Source: Entoloma clypeatum
Taxonomy: Eukaryota > Basidiomycota > Agaricomycetes > Agaricales > Entolomataceae
DNA length: 64,000 nt
Assembly: GCA_963565915.1 (NCBI GenBank)
Contig: OY751492.1
Span: forward strand, 1,488,001 to 1,552,000
Direction of reading: 5' to 3'
In this document: in pieces, positions 9,800 through 18,824 of the stretch
How the letters are laid out: each line of letters starts with the position of its first letter
How positions within the stretch are numbered: position 1 is the stretch's first letter
Translations under genes and position numbers: made by a program
Notes under the pieces: model-generated
Told to the model about the DNA's origin: nothing
What the model saw: only the letters and a program-made list of their open reading frames with translations
The model's database searches: none

Positions 9800-12025
9800 T
9801 TGCGACCCTTATCCATTAAACGAACTCGCTTGCCTGGTGCAGTTACAGACAATATAACTTATGTTATCCCTGCAAAGCGAGCCGTTGCGTCAACTAAGAT
9901 TGTCAAGGGAGATAAACCTCCAAAACGACGAGAGATCAAGCTGCAAGCTCAGATCAAAACACGACGAGGACCAAAGGCCATTCGACCCGAGGTCGATAGC
10001 GGATGTGAACGCACATGTATCCATCCCAGAATAGTATGTGAACAGAACCTTCCCACACGTGGAATAAAGCCCATATCAATCCTAAATGCGGATGGATCGC
10101 CGAACCGACAACAGAAAGCAGAAAAACTTGCCGAAGTCAAGCTGGACTTAGGAACACACCAGGAAACCATGGAAGCAATGGTATTGGACATTGGGAGAAC
10201 AGATATGCTTTTGGGACATGACTGGTTGGTGCACCACAACCCTACAATCAATTGGACGACCGGCGCCGTAACATTCAGCCGGTGCCCATCAACATGTCAA
10301 ACCAAACACTCGGATTTCAGGGTTAACCTTAATGGTCGCAAACATCGGGTTCGCATGGTGGAAGTACGAGACAAGGACGCACCCAAGAAATCAGATCAGA
10401 AATGGAAGCCCGGAGACCCCATATTGGAAGCAGTTACTCCCACACCACCTCCCACAACCAAACGACCCTCATATGTTGAACGTTTTGCCCATCTTTTTGA
10501 AAAAGAAAACTTTGACAAGATCCCAAAGGAAAGGGAATGGGACCACGGCATTGAACTTACACCGGACGCACCAAAGGAGCTAGGGGGAAACACGTACCCT
10601 ATGACCCAAAAGGAGCAAGAAGAACTGGATGAATTCATCGATGAAGGCCTGGCAACCGGAAAGATCCGAACGTCCAAATCCCCTTATGCATCACCCTGCT
10701 TCTTCATTAACAAGAAAGACGGTTCCAAACGATTGGTACAGGACTATCGCACGGTTAACAAATTCACGGTTAAGGACAAATTCCCACTCCCACGCATCAA
10801 CAACCTCTTGGATGTATTGAAGGACGCAGTCTACTTCAACAAAATGGACATCATGTGGGGATACAATAATGTGCGGATCAAAAAGGGTGACGAATGGAAA
10901 GCCGCCTTCCTGACCAGCCGAGGATTGTTTGAACCATTGGTCATGTTTTTCGGTCTCTGCAATTCCCCGGGAACGTTCTCTCGGATGATGGCCAGCCTAT
11001 TCAGGGATCAGATCCGTCGGCGCATCTGTGTGATTTACATGGATGACATAGTGGTTATTGGTAAAACCAAGGAAGAACTCGCCCGGAATACCGAAGAAAT
11101 CTTGCAGATCCTGTCGGACAATGACTTGTTCCTAAAGGAGAAGAAGTGTCTTTGGGAAGTAACGAAATGCCCCATATTGGGATATGTTGTGGGAGAAGGA
11201 CGTGTTGAGATGGAAACTGAAAAGGTGGACACAATCCGGAACTGGCGAGTACCCACATCAAAAAAGGAAGTCCAGAGGTTCCTGGGATTTGCCAACTTTT
11301 ATCGACGCTTCATTGAAGGATACTCAAACATCGCAAAGCCACTCACGACACTTACGGGAAATACAGCATTCACATGGGGACCAGCGGCGCAAGAAGCATT
11401 TGAAGGTCTCATACAGGCAATCACGACAGCACCAGTCTTGGCATTGCCCAAACCGGACGGACAGTTCAGGGTTGAAACCGATGCATCGGGTTATGCGATT
11501 GGAGCAGTACTCTCACAGAAACAAGACAACAAGTGGCATCCTATCGCGTTCTTGTCGCGGACCATGTCCGCGGCCGAACAGAATTACGAGATATACGACA
11601 AAGAGCTCTTGGCAGTCATGGAAGCACTGAAAGATTGGAGACACTATCTGCTCGAAGCCAGGGAACGCTTCGAGATCTTAACTGATCACAAGAACCTGGA
11701 GTATTTCCGGCGTCCTCAGGACCTAAACCAACGACAGAGGCGCTGGAAGATGAAGTTACAAGACTATGACTTCGAATTGCGACATGTACCTGGGAAGACA
11801 AACGCAAAAGCAGACATCCTGTCACGTTTACCCTGGTATGAGACGGAACTCGAGCCTGTCTCCACGATCCTGGACTCTCGAAAATTCCGCGGAAAGATCC
11901 AGTACCTTGTCCAATGGGAAGGGTATGGCCCAGAAGAGAACACGTGGGAACCTCGGACTAATGTTCAGAACGCTCAAGACTTGATCCGAGACTTTCATCG
12001 GCAAAATCCATCGCGTCCACAATAA
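9800..12025 (+). CDS. Gypsy Pol: protease-RT-RNase H-chromodomain, integrase absent
   Basis: About 741 codons are counted from TTG 9800; there is no early ATG and the frame is open upstream into gag. It lies in the -1 frame relative to gag, so expression as a Gag-Pol fusion by -1 slippage is likely. Protease: [10 protein letters not shown], active Asp near residue 66. Reverse transcriptase: [25 protein letters not shown] and YMDD near 412. RNase [14 protein letters not shown] near 559, [19 protein letters not shown] and ADILSRLPW near 675. The next recognisable unit begins ~15 residues later: [27 protein letters not shown] (chromodomain, ~687-737). Chromoviruses normally carry ~350-400 residues of integrase (HHCC, DDE) between these parts; all of it is missing, in frame. 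The chromodomain directs integration to heterochromatin in intact relatives. Confidence 0.95.
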   Translation: MRPLSIKRTRLPGAVTDNITYVIPAKRAVASTKIVKGDKPPKRREIKLQAQIKTRRGPKAIRPEVDSGCERTCIHPRIVCEQNLPTRGIKPISILNADGSPNRQQKAEKLAEVKLDLGTHQETMEAMVLDIGRTDMLLGHDWLVHHNPTINWTTGAVTFSRCPSTCQTKHSDFRVNLNGRKHRVRMVEVRDKDAPKKSDQKWKPGDPILEAVTPTPPPTTKRPSYVERFAHLFEKENFDKIPKEREWDHGIELTPDAPKELGGNTYPMTQKEQEELDEFIDEGLATGKIRTSKSPYASPCFFINKKDGSKRLVQDYRTVNKFTVKDKFPLPRINNLLDVLKDAVYFNKMDIMWGYNNVRIKKGDEWKAAFLTSRGLFEPLVMFFGLCNSPGTFSRMMASLFRDQIRRRICVIYMDDIVVIGKTKEELARNTEEILQILSDNDLFLKEKKCLWEVTKCPILGYVVGEGRVEMETEKVDTIRNWRVPTSKKEVQRFLGFANFYRRFIEGYSNIAKPLTTLTGNTAFTWGPAAQEAFEGLIQAITTAPVLALPKPDGQFRVETDASGYAIGAVLSQKQDNKWHPIAFLSRTMSAAEQNYEIYDKELLAVMEALKDWRHYLLEARERFEILTDHKNLEYFRRPQDLNQRQRRWKMKLQDYDFELRHVPGKTNAKADILSRLPWYETELEPVSTILDSRKFRGKIQYLVQWEGYGPEENTWEPRTNVQNAQDLIRDFHRQNPSRPQ

Positions 12026-12142
12026 AAGAACAAACTTTGAGAGCCATTTTCCACATCGACTTCCGTCACATCGAGTTCCCCGCTCCAACTCTTCTCGCCC
12101 AACACGCCGTTCTTCTTATACCTTTCAAACATCATCTCTGCC

Positions 12143-12352
12143 ATGTCCGATCTACCAACCGCCCCCACCGCTGAGGAGAAACTCATCCTCAAAAATTATA
12201 CCAACACCCTTGCTGTCGAGAACCGACGCCTTCGCCTTGCCGTTCGAGGTTTAGAGTTTGCCACGGCGGTAAATGATGAACTGATAAAGGATTGGGGTAA
12301 CCGAGTTGACCCTGCCTGGGCCGATCCAAATGGCAACGATGGATGGGAGTAG
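12143..12352 (+). CDS. small ORF between pol and the 3' LTR
   Basis: A 69-codon frame opens with ATG (MSDLPTAPTAEEKLIL) and is rich in residues favouring a helix (ENRRLRLAVRGLEFA). The segment with regularly spaced Leu, Asn and Arg could form a short coiled coil. It lies inside the Gypsy element, after pol and before the polypurine tract. I do not recognise the protein. It could be an accessory element gene, or only an open stretch of the 3' untranslated region. Confidence 0.45.
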   Translation: MSDLPTAPTAEEKLILKNYTNTLAVENRRLRLAVRGLEFATAVNDELIKDWGNRVDPAWADPNGNDGWE

Positions 12353-12376
12353 GTAGTCTGTGAGGACACAGACCTT

Positions 12377-12389
12377 GAGGAGGGGAACA
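12377..12389 (+). promoter_or_regulatory. polypurine tract of the Gypsy element
   Basis: GAGGAGGGGAACA directly precedes the 3' LTR, the expected place and composition for the plus-strand primer of reverse transcription. Confidence 0.85.
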
Positions 12390-12737
12390 TGTTACGGACT
12401 AACGACTACGGACGTATACGCTTACTTTTTCATTCTTACTCATCGGGCCCCGCTTACCTATATTCTATGACACTCTACTTCCATTAGTATACTTCGCTCC
12501 CGCGCTGACTCGCTTTCCGCAGTCGTCTTACTCAGACGCACTGCCTTCCGCAGTTATCTTACTCAGATACACTGCCTTGCGCAGCACTGACTCATATGCT
12601 ATCGCCTATAGTCAGTACCTATATAAACCCTTTGTACTATAGCTAGATTCCTTAGATTTAGCAATCACATTGCTCTTCACCTTTCCATCTTCCTGCATAC
12701 TCTGCCCGAACCTTGGAACGGTTTGTTACGCATAACA
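12390..12737 (+). repeat. 3' LTR of the Gypsy element
   Basis: The LTR is 348 bp long and matches the 5' LTR except for one G-to-A change near its end. It is followed by the second copy of the CTCCT target duplication (12738-12742). A second identical TATA box gives it promoter capacity towards the right. Confidence 0.95.
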
Positions 12738-12758
12738 CTCCTCATCCTTTCACGAACC

Positions 12759-15143
12759 TCATTGCACCAACGGCTGGGTTGCCTTTCGGTGTCGTTGTCG
12801 GGGTGGTGCCCACTCAGGGTGCTTCGAGCGGATGGCACGGATAAGCGACTTGACGCTGCCGCTGGATTCAGGGTAAGCATGGGTGAACTCTTCATCGTCC
12901 CGCCCCACGCTGATCTCTGATAATTAGCACCTCAATTTTGGAGAAGGGCAGCCAAATGCTGACCTATTGTATGCCAGCGACACAAGCTCTCTCTCCCTCC
13001 GCTTCGACTGCCAGACAAGCCTCATCTGACCCGTGTACCACTCGCGCGGCCAGTCCTGGAGCGCCTTGAAGCCTGTCTTCGGGTCATCCTTCTCCCATTG
13101 CCCGAGGGCCGCCTTCCAGTCACCCGCCTTGATATCGGGGATGACGACGTTCTGCAAGGGGACAGGGCTGGATCTCAACCTACAGGTGGATGCCGAGCGC
13201 TGCTGACAGCCTCTCTCGCTCGCACTTGAGCCTTGCGCCTCCGTGGGTGGTGAGTGTGATGGAGCCCGTATCGTCGTCGTCGCTCGCCCCTCATGGGTGA
13301 TTGCTGCTGGCATCGGTGCACCCTGCCTGCGTGGTGGCCAGAAGTGGCTGCTCGCTGGCGACACGTGCCGTATTCATGGGAAAGGGCGTTGGTGTTCGGT
13401 CCATGGAGTCCTTGCCGTGCCGCCACCCGCAATATTGAATGTCATCCCGGTGACGAGCTGGGTCAGCTGCCCCAACCTCTCATTGACGCACTGCTGGACA
13501 CTATCCACCACAGACCTTGCAAGGTCACGTACATCCTTGCCTGTGACAGGGTGCAGCTTGGCGTGAATGCCCATGAAGCTGATATCCTTCGACGTGGCAT
13601 CTGGGGCGAGCTGGTCCCCGTAGTAGACCTCGTAGCTCTGGAGCTCATCAAGGAGGTATTTCATGATCACGTCGACCTTTCAGCTGCAGGTGAGCGCGAG
13701 CAACAGATATGATCAGGAAGCAACTGACCTTCTCTCCTTCAGCCCATCCACCCCACCACCGGATCACCTTCAGGGGCCATCGTCGATGAGGGGGAGCCCA
13801 CATGAATCGCCACTGCGCGGAACCACGACGGAAGGAGTGCGTTGTGAAATGGTTGACCATGCCAGCACCCTGCGTGGAGCTGTTGAGAAGGTCGCGGAAC
13901 GTGTCATAGGTCATGTTTCTATTTGGATCGATGGCGCCATTGCGTGAGAGATGGGGGAAGATGAAGTCGGCTGGACTCAGTGTTCGGCCAAGCTGCACCT
14001 CGAGAAACGCAAGCCAACGGGAGAGATGCGTATACATGTCCATCTCGGGTATGTCCTGCTCGTAGATCTCGTACACATTGCCTGGATCGACCCCCGTTAT
14101 TTCACAGCCGTTTTCTGCAACGGAAAGTAACGACTCACTGTGCCGGGTCTCGTCAAATCCTTCAGCCTGCTGCCAGCCCTTTTGGTTTGAGAGGTGGACC
14201 CTGACATATGGCGCGTGGAGCGGCTCTCGACCCCTGCAGCCAAATGTGAAGTCCCCGACCTGAAGGGCACACACCTCTGCCCCGCTGTTCCAGAGAGTGC
14301 AGTTAGCATTTCCAATGGCCCACCACATCCAGCAGAGTCACTCACCGGGTCCAGAGCGTCCACGCTGTGGTTGCGATGGCTCTAAAGATGGCATGATCCC
14401 AAAGGAACAGCCTCTCGGCCACGGTGACTTCTCCGGTCGCCGCCTCGATGTCCTTGTCAGAGCAGACACCCTGCGACCACCTGACCAGCCGAACCAGCTC
14501 GTCGACCTTCATGGCCTCCGCAGGCTGACGGGGATCGCCATCGCGAGACTTGTCTCGCAGGTTGATCGCTTTGATGATCTCGAGGACGGCCGGTGCACGT
14601 GCAGGGCAGCCGGTAACCTCTCCCATTGCTTCGTCAACCTTGTATTCACCATCGTACTTGTCGCCGAACCTTGACAAATGTGAGTGGCATCGGCAGAGAT
14701 AAAAGAAGGACTCACATCTTCGGGAAGTACTTGCACAAGGCTGCGTGAATCCCCTCCGCCACCCCATGCTTCTTCTTGTCGTGGACACACTCCTGCGTGA
14801 TGAACAGCTCAATAATCACAGTGTCCAGCTCCGTCGGCTCCTGGTCAAACGCAGTGTCAAGGTCGCTGAATGAGATGTCAAGGTTGCCGAGCTTGACAGA
14901 AGCCTCCCCTGCCTTCTTTGCCTCTGCGACGAGACGCTTTGCGTAGGCCTTCAGTCGCCAGATGTAGCCGTCGTAAGCCTTGTTCGTGTTCTTCACAATA
15001 ACATACTTTTTGATGAAACCTTCAGCTACAGCCTGGTGCGCATCGATACGTGCCAACACAGTGGAGCTCTTCTTTCTTGGGGCTCGGGCTCGGGGGACTC
15101 GTGTGGGTGTGGCTCCACGTGGCATGGTGGGATGTGGCATCAT
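12759..15143 (-). CDS. tyrosine recombinase, multi-exon, linker possibly broken
   Basis: Read on the minus strand from ATG 15143. Exons by frame: 14716-15143, 14346-14669, 13729-14284, 13676 to about 13377, a problem zone, then up to 13151-12964 and 12909-12759. The N-terminal ~200 residues form a SAM-like core-binding region (AVAEGFIKKYVIVKNTNKAY). The catalytic domain shows the tyrosine-recombinase set: Arg251 (TRGAEVCALQVGD), His400-x-x-Arg403 (THSFRRGSAQ), Trp431 (RWWGGWAEGE) and Tyr443 (MKYLLDE). A C-terminal segment (VVIPDIKAGDW, LQDWPREWYTGQM, then a VGRDDEEF exon) resembles, from memory, tails of unnamed agaricomycete proteins. Between 13376 and 13152 the frame changes and stops occur, so either introns I cannot place or inactivating mutations exist there. 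Fungal tyrosine recombinases of this kind are best known from Cryptons; the resemblance is functional inference. A Gypsy element sits just past the stop. Confidence 0.75.
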
Positions 15144-15315
15144 GTGAAGATGGTGGTTGTGGACGAGGCTTCACACTGCATAGACAACAGCTCCTTTTTC
15201 TCATCAGACATGGTTTCAGTTTATGCCGACAGTTGGCGGACAATCCAATTTCAATCGGATAACAAAGTTTCTACAGCTACGAAATTGCAGTGGAGGCTAC
15301 AGTTCTATGTACAAC

Positions 15316-17130
15316 TCAGGCAGGGTGAGCATTCTCCCACTCCTTGAGAAATTTGAGGAGTTTTCCTCGCCCCAGCGGTGGGTGGCGGATCATCGCAACC
15401 TCCTTGACTACTGCCTCAGCACAATGTGGCCCGTTCTCACCATACTTTCTGATGATACGGGTCCCGTCCTCTGCTTCCTTCAACCAGGTGTCACCCATAC
15501 CGAGGGCACGAACAATGGAAGCCCATGTAATCTTCTTTTCCTGCTCAATGATTGAGATAGTGCAGCAGCCGAAAGATGATCAAACAAAACACACGGAAAT
15601 TGTTGGGTGTATCTTGTTGAAGTATTCGTCTTTGAAGTCGGCCACAAAACACCACGGAAGGATGATCTCGTGGTTCTGAAGAATGATTCCTTGCGAAGCG
15701 CGAAAGACACTGTGGCCGGGGCGTGTGCCGAGGACAGCCTTCAAGTGATCGATGCACTCCAAGTTCTCCCTGAGGTGCCTCTTGCCAGTGTTCGGGCGTG
15801 CACGTGCGATCTCAAGCGGTTTGGCATCACGCGGCAGTCCTGCAGTGTCGGCATATCCAATCGGTCAATACCTCATCACTTCAGACCAAAGCCGAACTTA
15901 CTGCAAGGCATCATGTCCGTCCACAGCTTTGGAGTCGACTCCACCTGTCCTGAATCAGCAAAAAACAAACAGAACACCAGTTGGAAAACTCACGGAGCCG
16001 ACACGTAGCTCGAGCATGGCTTCGCCATCTTCAACAGCAACAATGAGAAAATCAACATCAGGGGTCCCAGTTGCAAGCTCGCTGGCAACATTGGCCTGAG
16101 AAAACCATCGGGTGAAGTCAGCGTCCCTCTGATCAGGAATGCCAACCTTGACATGACCTAAAAATTAACTTCGTCAGGCCACCATGCTATGAATGGCAAG
16201 TCGAGGGTGACATACCCCCAGTGATGTGGCCCAGGCTGCTCTGCAGCTTTTCGAGCACTTCCTGGGCCTTGACCTGGGTGTTGGTGATGCTCACGAGGAT
16301 GTCGACCGCGGTTTTGGTGGTCGGTGTCAGTCGCATGTCCTCTATGTAGAGATGGAGGATCTGCAGAAGCTCCATGTGAGAATTCCAACACCAATAAAAA
16401 AAGGAACGCACGGAATGCGGGGTCAGTGGATCAAACTGAACGAGGGTGGCTGCAGCACGAGGGTCATCATTGCAGCATTCATCCATGGAGGCTGCAGCTT
16501 CCTGGATTGCAGGTTAGGCAAAGAGCGTTGGCACACAAGCAGATGAGACTGACAGCATCAGTGGTACTATCAACCGTGTCGAGCAAAAAAGCGGCAGCCG
16601 GCGGCGACAAGGCCACTGGACCCCCACCAAATTCCCCTCCCGCGATGATCGCAGCATCCCTCCACCCTGTGGCAGATCCACCAATAGTCGGAGACCCTGT
16701 GGTCACCTCCTGCCGAGCAAAAATGGCAGCAGGGCCAAGTAGTAAGCTTGGCAATGTCGTGGTGAAACCGTTGGTTAAGTCAAGGAGAACATTGATCAGC
16801 TCTTTCTTAGTCAGCTTCGACTTGTTGAACTTGAGGTCCTTTGGCCAGCATCGCTTCTGGTGCTCGACGAGCCTCAGCAGTTTTTTTTTTGGCAGATCCC
16901 TGTGAAAACGCGGTACGTTAATCATGAATTTTATCGATAGCTATCACTCACCTCAGGTCTTCTTGTTCGTATGGACGTGTCGCTGATTTGCTGATGCTCG
17001 GAGAGGGCACGGCGGCCACGGCCTTGGGCAACATGAGGATGGTGGTCGAGATAGAATCAGTCTCACTTGTGTCTAAACCCCTCTTGACTGTGTTGGTGTT
17101 AGTGCACCTTGATCGCCATTCCTCGATCAT
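15316..17130 (-). CDS. conserved unknown protein paired with the tyrosine recombinase
   Basis: Eight exons join without frame conflict: 16952-17130, 16554-16899, 16412-16501, 16216-16360, 15994-16157, 15902-15944, 15595-15839 and 15316-15540. They give 478 residues; all introns have GT/AG borders and are 49-62 bp. I chose ATG 17130 because it is the first in frame after stops. Visible segments are a basic, helical N-terminus (LLRLVEHQKRCWPKDLKF, then KKELINVLLDL, which looks SAP-like or DNA-binding), a Gly/Ala-rich middle, an amphipathic helix (TKTAVDILVSITNTQVKAQE), a conserved-looking block (GHVKVGIPDQRDADFTRWF, then DFLIVAVEDGEAMLELRVG) and a compact C-terminus (ITWASIVRALGMGDTWLKE). I recognise no named domain. 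The gene lies 172 bp upstream of the recombinase on the same strand, suggesting joint function; it may be a DNA-binding or accessory factor. The reading frame is intact, unlike its neighbour's linker. Confidence 0.8.
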
Positions 17131-17197
17131 GGTTCCACGTTCATGTTTCCTCGATCGTCGTTCCACAATGTTCTCGATTGATGTTCCATGTACGTGG
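17121..17197. repeat. short iteron array matching the 7364-7605 repeats
   Basis: Five to six imperfect 10-15-bp units follow on the plus strand: CCTCGATCATGGTT, CCACGTTCATGTTT, CCTCGATCGTCGTT, CCACAATGTT, CTCGATTGATGTT and CCATGTACGTGG. They share the CCTCGTTCGTGG-type consensus and the orientation of the larger array on the other side of the two-gene unit. They overlap the start codon of the unknown gene at 17130, so they may also be promoter or leader sequence. Confidence 0.55.
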
Positions 17198-17699
17198 TAT
17201 CCGTACCTTGTCAGTCTATGGTTCGTGCTACAATCAGTTATGGATGGTTCCGTGGCTTGTATCAATCTCAATTCTCATTCTGTGCAACATGTCCTATGAT
17301 GAACAATGAAATTAGCATAAATAAGCATGGCAAAAGAGCTACTCATGAGTTTGGATGACTCCAGGCCATTGGTCAGACTTCCTCCACTGCGAGATAGTAA
17401 ATGCATGCCTAATCCAAGAGGAGGGTGGGCAGAAGACAGGAGAAAAGCATGCAGAGTTGAGTGTACTCGTGACAGAGCTGAATTGTTTGTTGACGCGATC
17501 ACATGATGATGGACGCGTGAAGTGTGGTTCGTTGGTATGTTCGCGGTCGAGCTGGATAAGGATGTGTAAGTAGTAGTAAGGACCTTATCCTCAGGCGACT
17601 TACTGGTAATGCAGCTTGGCTTACAGCTGCATTACAGTGAACCATGCTCCGAGAAAACGGAAGCATGGATAAGAAGAAAAAATAAATAAACGTCAGCTT

Positions 17700-18390
17700 A
17701 CTGCTCTCCCTGCATGACATGAATATGACCCTGCAGGCCTCAGGTCGTAACTAGTAAGTGACATGTTAGAATAAAGTGCAGAGGGTCTATTGCTGGACTG
17801 AGAGTTACCGTCGCTCAGCTGAACTCTATATTGCATTGCATTTGGCAATGAATTTGAATGCAGAGTGTACAAGTCTGTGTTGGCCCCGAGTTTGGAGAGT
17901 TGACTCCTCCCGAGTCTCAAGTGTACAGTGATACTCGCGGCTTGCGTGTGAGTCAAAATGATATTCGGATCGTTGTCAAGGTCCAGCAGACACATGATAC
18001 TACTCGGTTCAATCAGACCCTGTTTTTTTTCCCCTCTCATCTTTCACCAACAAGCAAGTTGAACTGCAAATTTGTTGTAGAGAATGAGAACTGGAACATG
18101 GAACTGATACTACGTGCGAGATTGAGACTGCAGTACAGCGAAGCCGCCGACACTTACCTGCCTCTCTGCCATCTGGATCTGAACTCGGCCAGCGGCGAGC
18201 TTGGCGGTGCACAACGTTACGTGAGGTGATGGAAACTGACCCTTGCTGTCAGTCAGAACCCTTGCTCGCGTCTCAACTGTTGCTCAACCGCACAGATTTC
18301 GTCTCGATCCCCCCGATCGCCTCCTGCAACCGAGAGATCTGACTTATGCAGTCCACCAGATCCCCGTAAGTTGAGTCAAATAACTGTACA
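17700..18390 (-). pseudogene. coding-like fragment, unrecognised
   Basis: On the minus strand an acceptor-like TACAG (about 18386) is followed by ~36 good codons (FDSTYGDLVDCISQ, then SRLQEAIGGIETKSVRLSNS). Further down is KLAAGRVQIQMAERQ, ending at a perfect GTAAGT donor (about 18158). More open sequence follows to about 17700. No start codon or complete exon chain could be built. It may be the 3' part of a decayed gene, or a further gene of the neighbouring element. The rest of 17198-18700 holds nothing else I can support. Confidence 0.35.
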
Positions 18391-18733
18391 TATATGGTAA
18401 TAGTGACTTATAGTCACTTTTGTGACTATGCACATGATGTGACATATCTACAATTCCCAAGTTTAATTTCCTGGCCATATACACCTATAATACCACAGCC
18501 ACCTTACAAGAGGGTGGCTTTAGGAGGCTGCCAGCCACTCTACCGCGAGGATGGCCCTCAGTTTTATTTGTTTGTCCTACGTCCATCGGATTAAACAAAT
18601 AGCGGATCAAGCATCACGGGGCCTTCCGAGCAGCATAGGTTTTAGGAGCCTGGGTTTGTGGCCCGTGCGATGGATGCCATGGCGATGCAACACATATAAG
18701 AGGGTCTCCCCTCTCATCGTTGGCTCCCCAATT

Positions 18734-18784
18734 CCTCAGCAGGTTCTGAGCAATCCACAACACCTCCACGCCCAGCTGGTCTGA
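18734..18784 (+). promoter_or_regulatory. conserved 5' leader shared with the 24302 gene
   Basis: The block CCTCAGCAGGTTCTGAGCAA, followed 20 bp later by CCAGCTGGTCTGA, recurs upstream of the secreted-protein gene at 24302 (24220-24267). A TATAAG box lies ~35 bp upstream (18695-18700). Spacing suggests it is the transcription-start region and 5' untranslated leader. Confidence 0.7.
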
Positions 18785-18824
18785 CACCCCACGCACCCAC
18801 CCACATCCTTTACTTGGTTACATC

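Larger units (their letters stand above)
7783..12737 (+). mobile_element. Gypsy chromovirus LTR retrotransposon lacking integrase
   Basis: The 4955-bp element is bounded by two 348-bp LTRs that differ at a single base by my reading (G to A near the end, CTCTTCGCC versus CTCTTCACC). It is flanked by a perfect 5-bp duplication, CTCCT (7778-7782 and 12738-12742). The internal region carries gag, pol, a small 3' frame and a polypurine tract. Pol has protease, reverse transcriptase, RNase H and a chromodomain, but no integrase zinc-binding or catalytic core. Near-identical LTRs show a recent insertion, so this copy or its source was presumably mobilised by an integrase supplied in trans. No tRNA-complementary primer site is evident directly after the 5' LTR (AGTTGCTAAATCTCG). 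Confidence 0.95.

Noticed and set aside
14078..14132. GTGAGT...TTGCAG pair inside recombinase exon 3 as an intron
   Set aside because: It would be only about 25 bp and the exon is already open and in frame through it.
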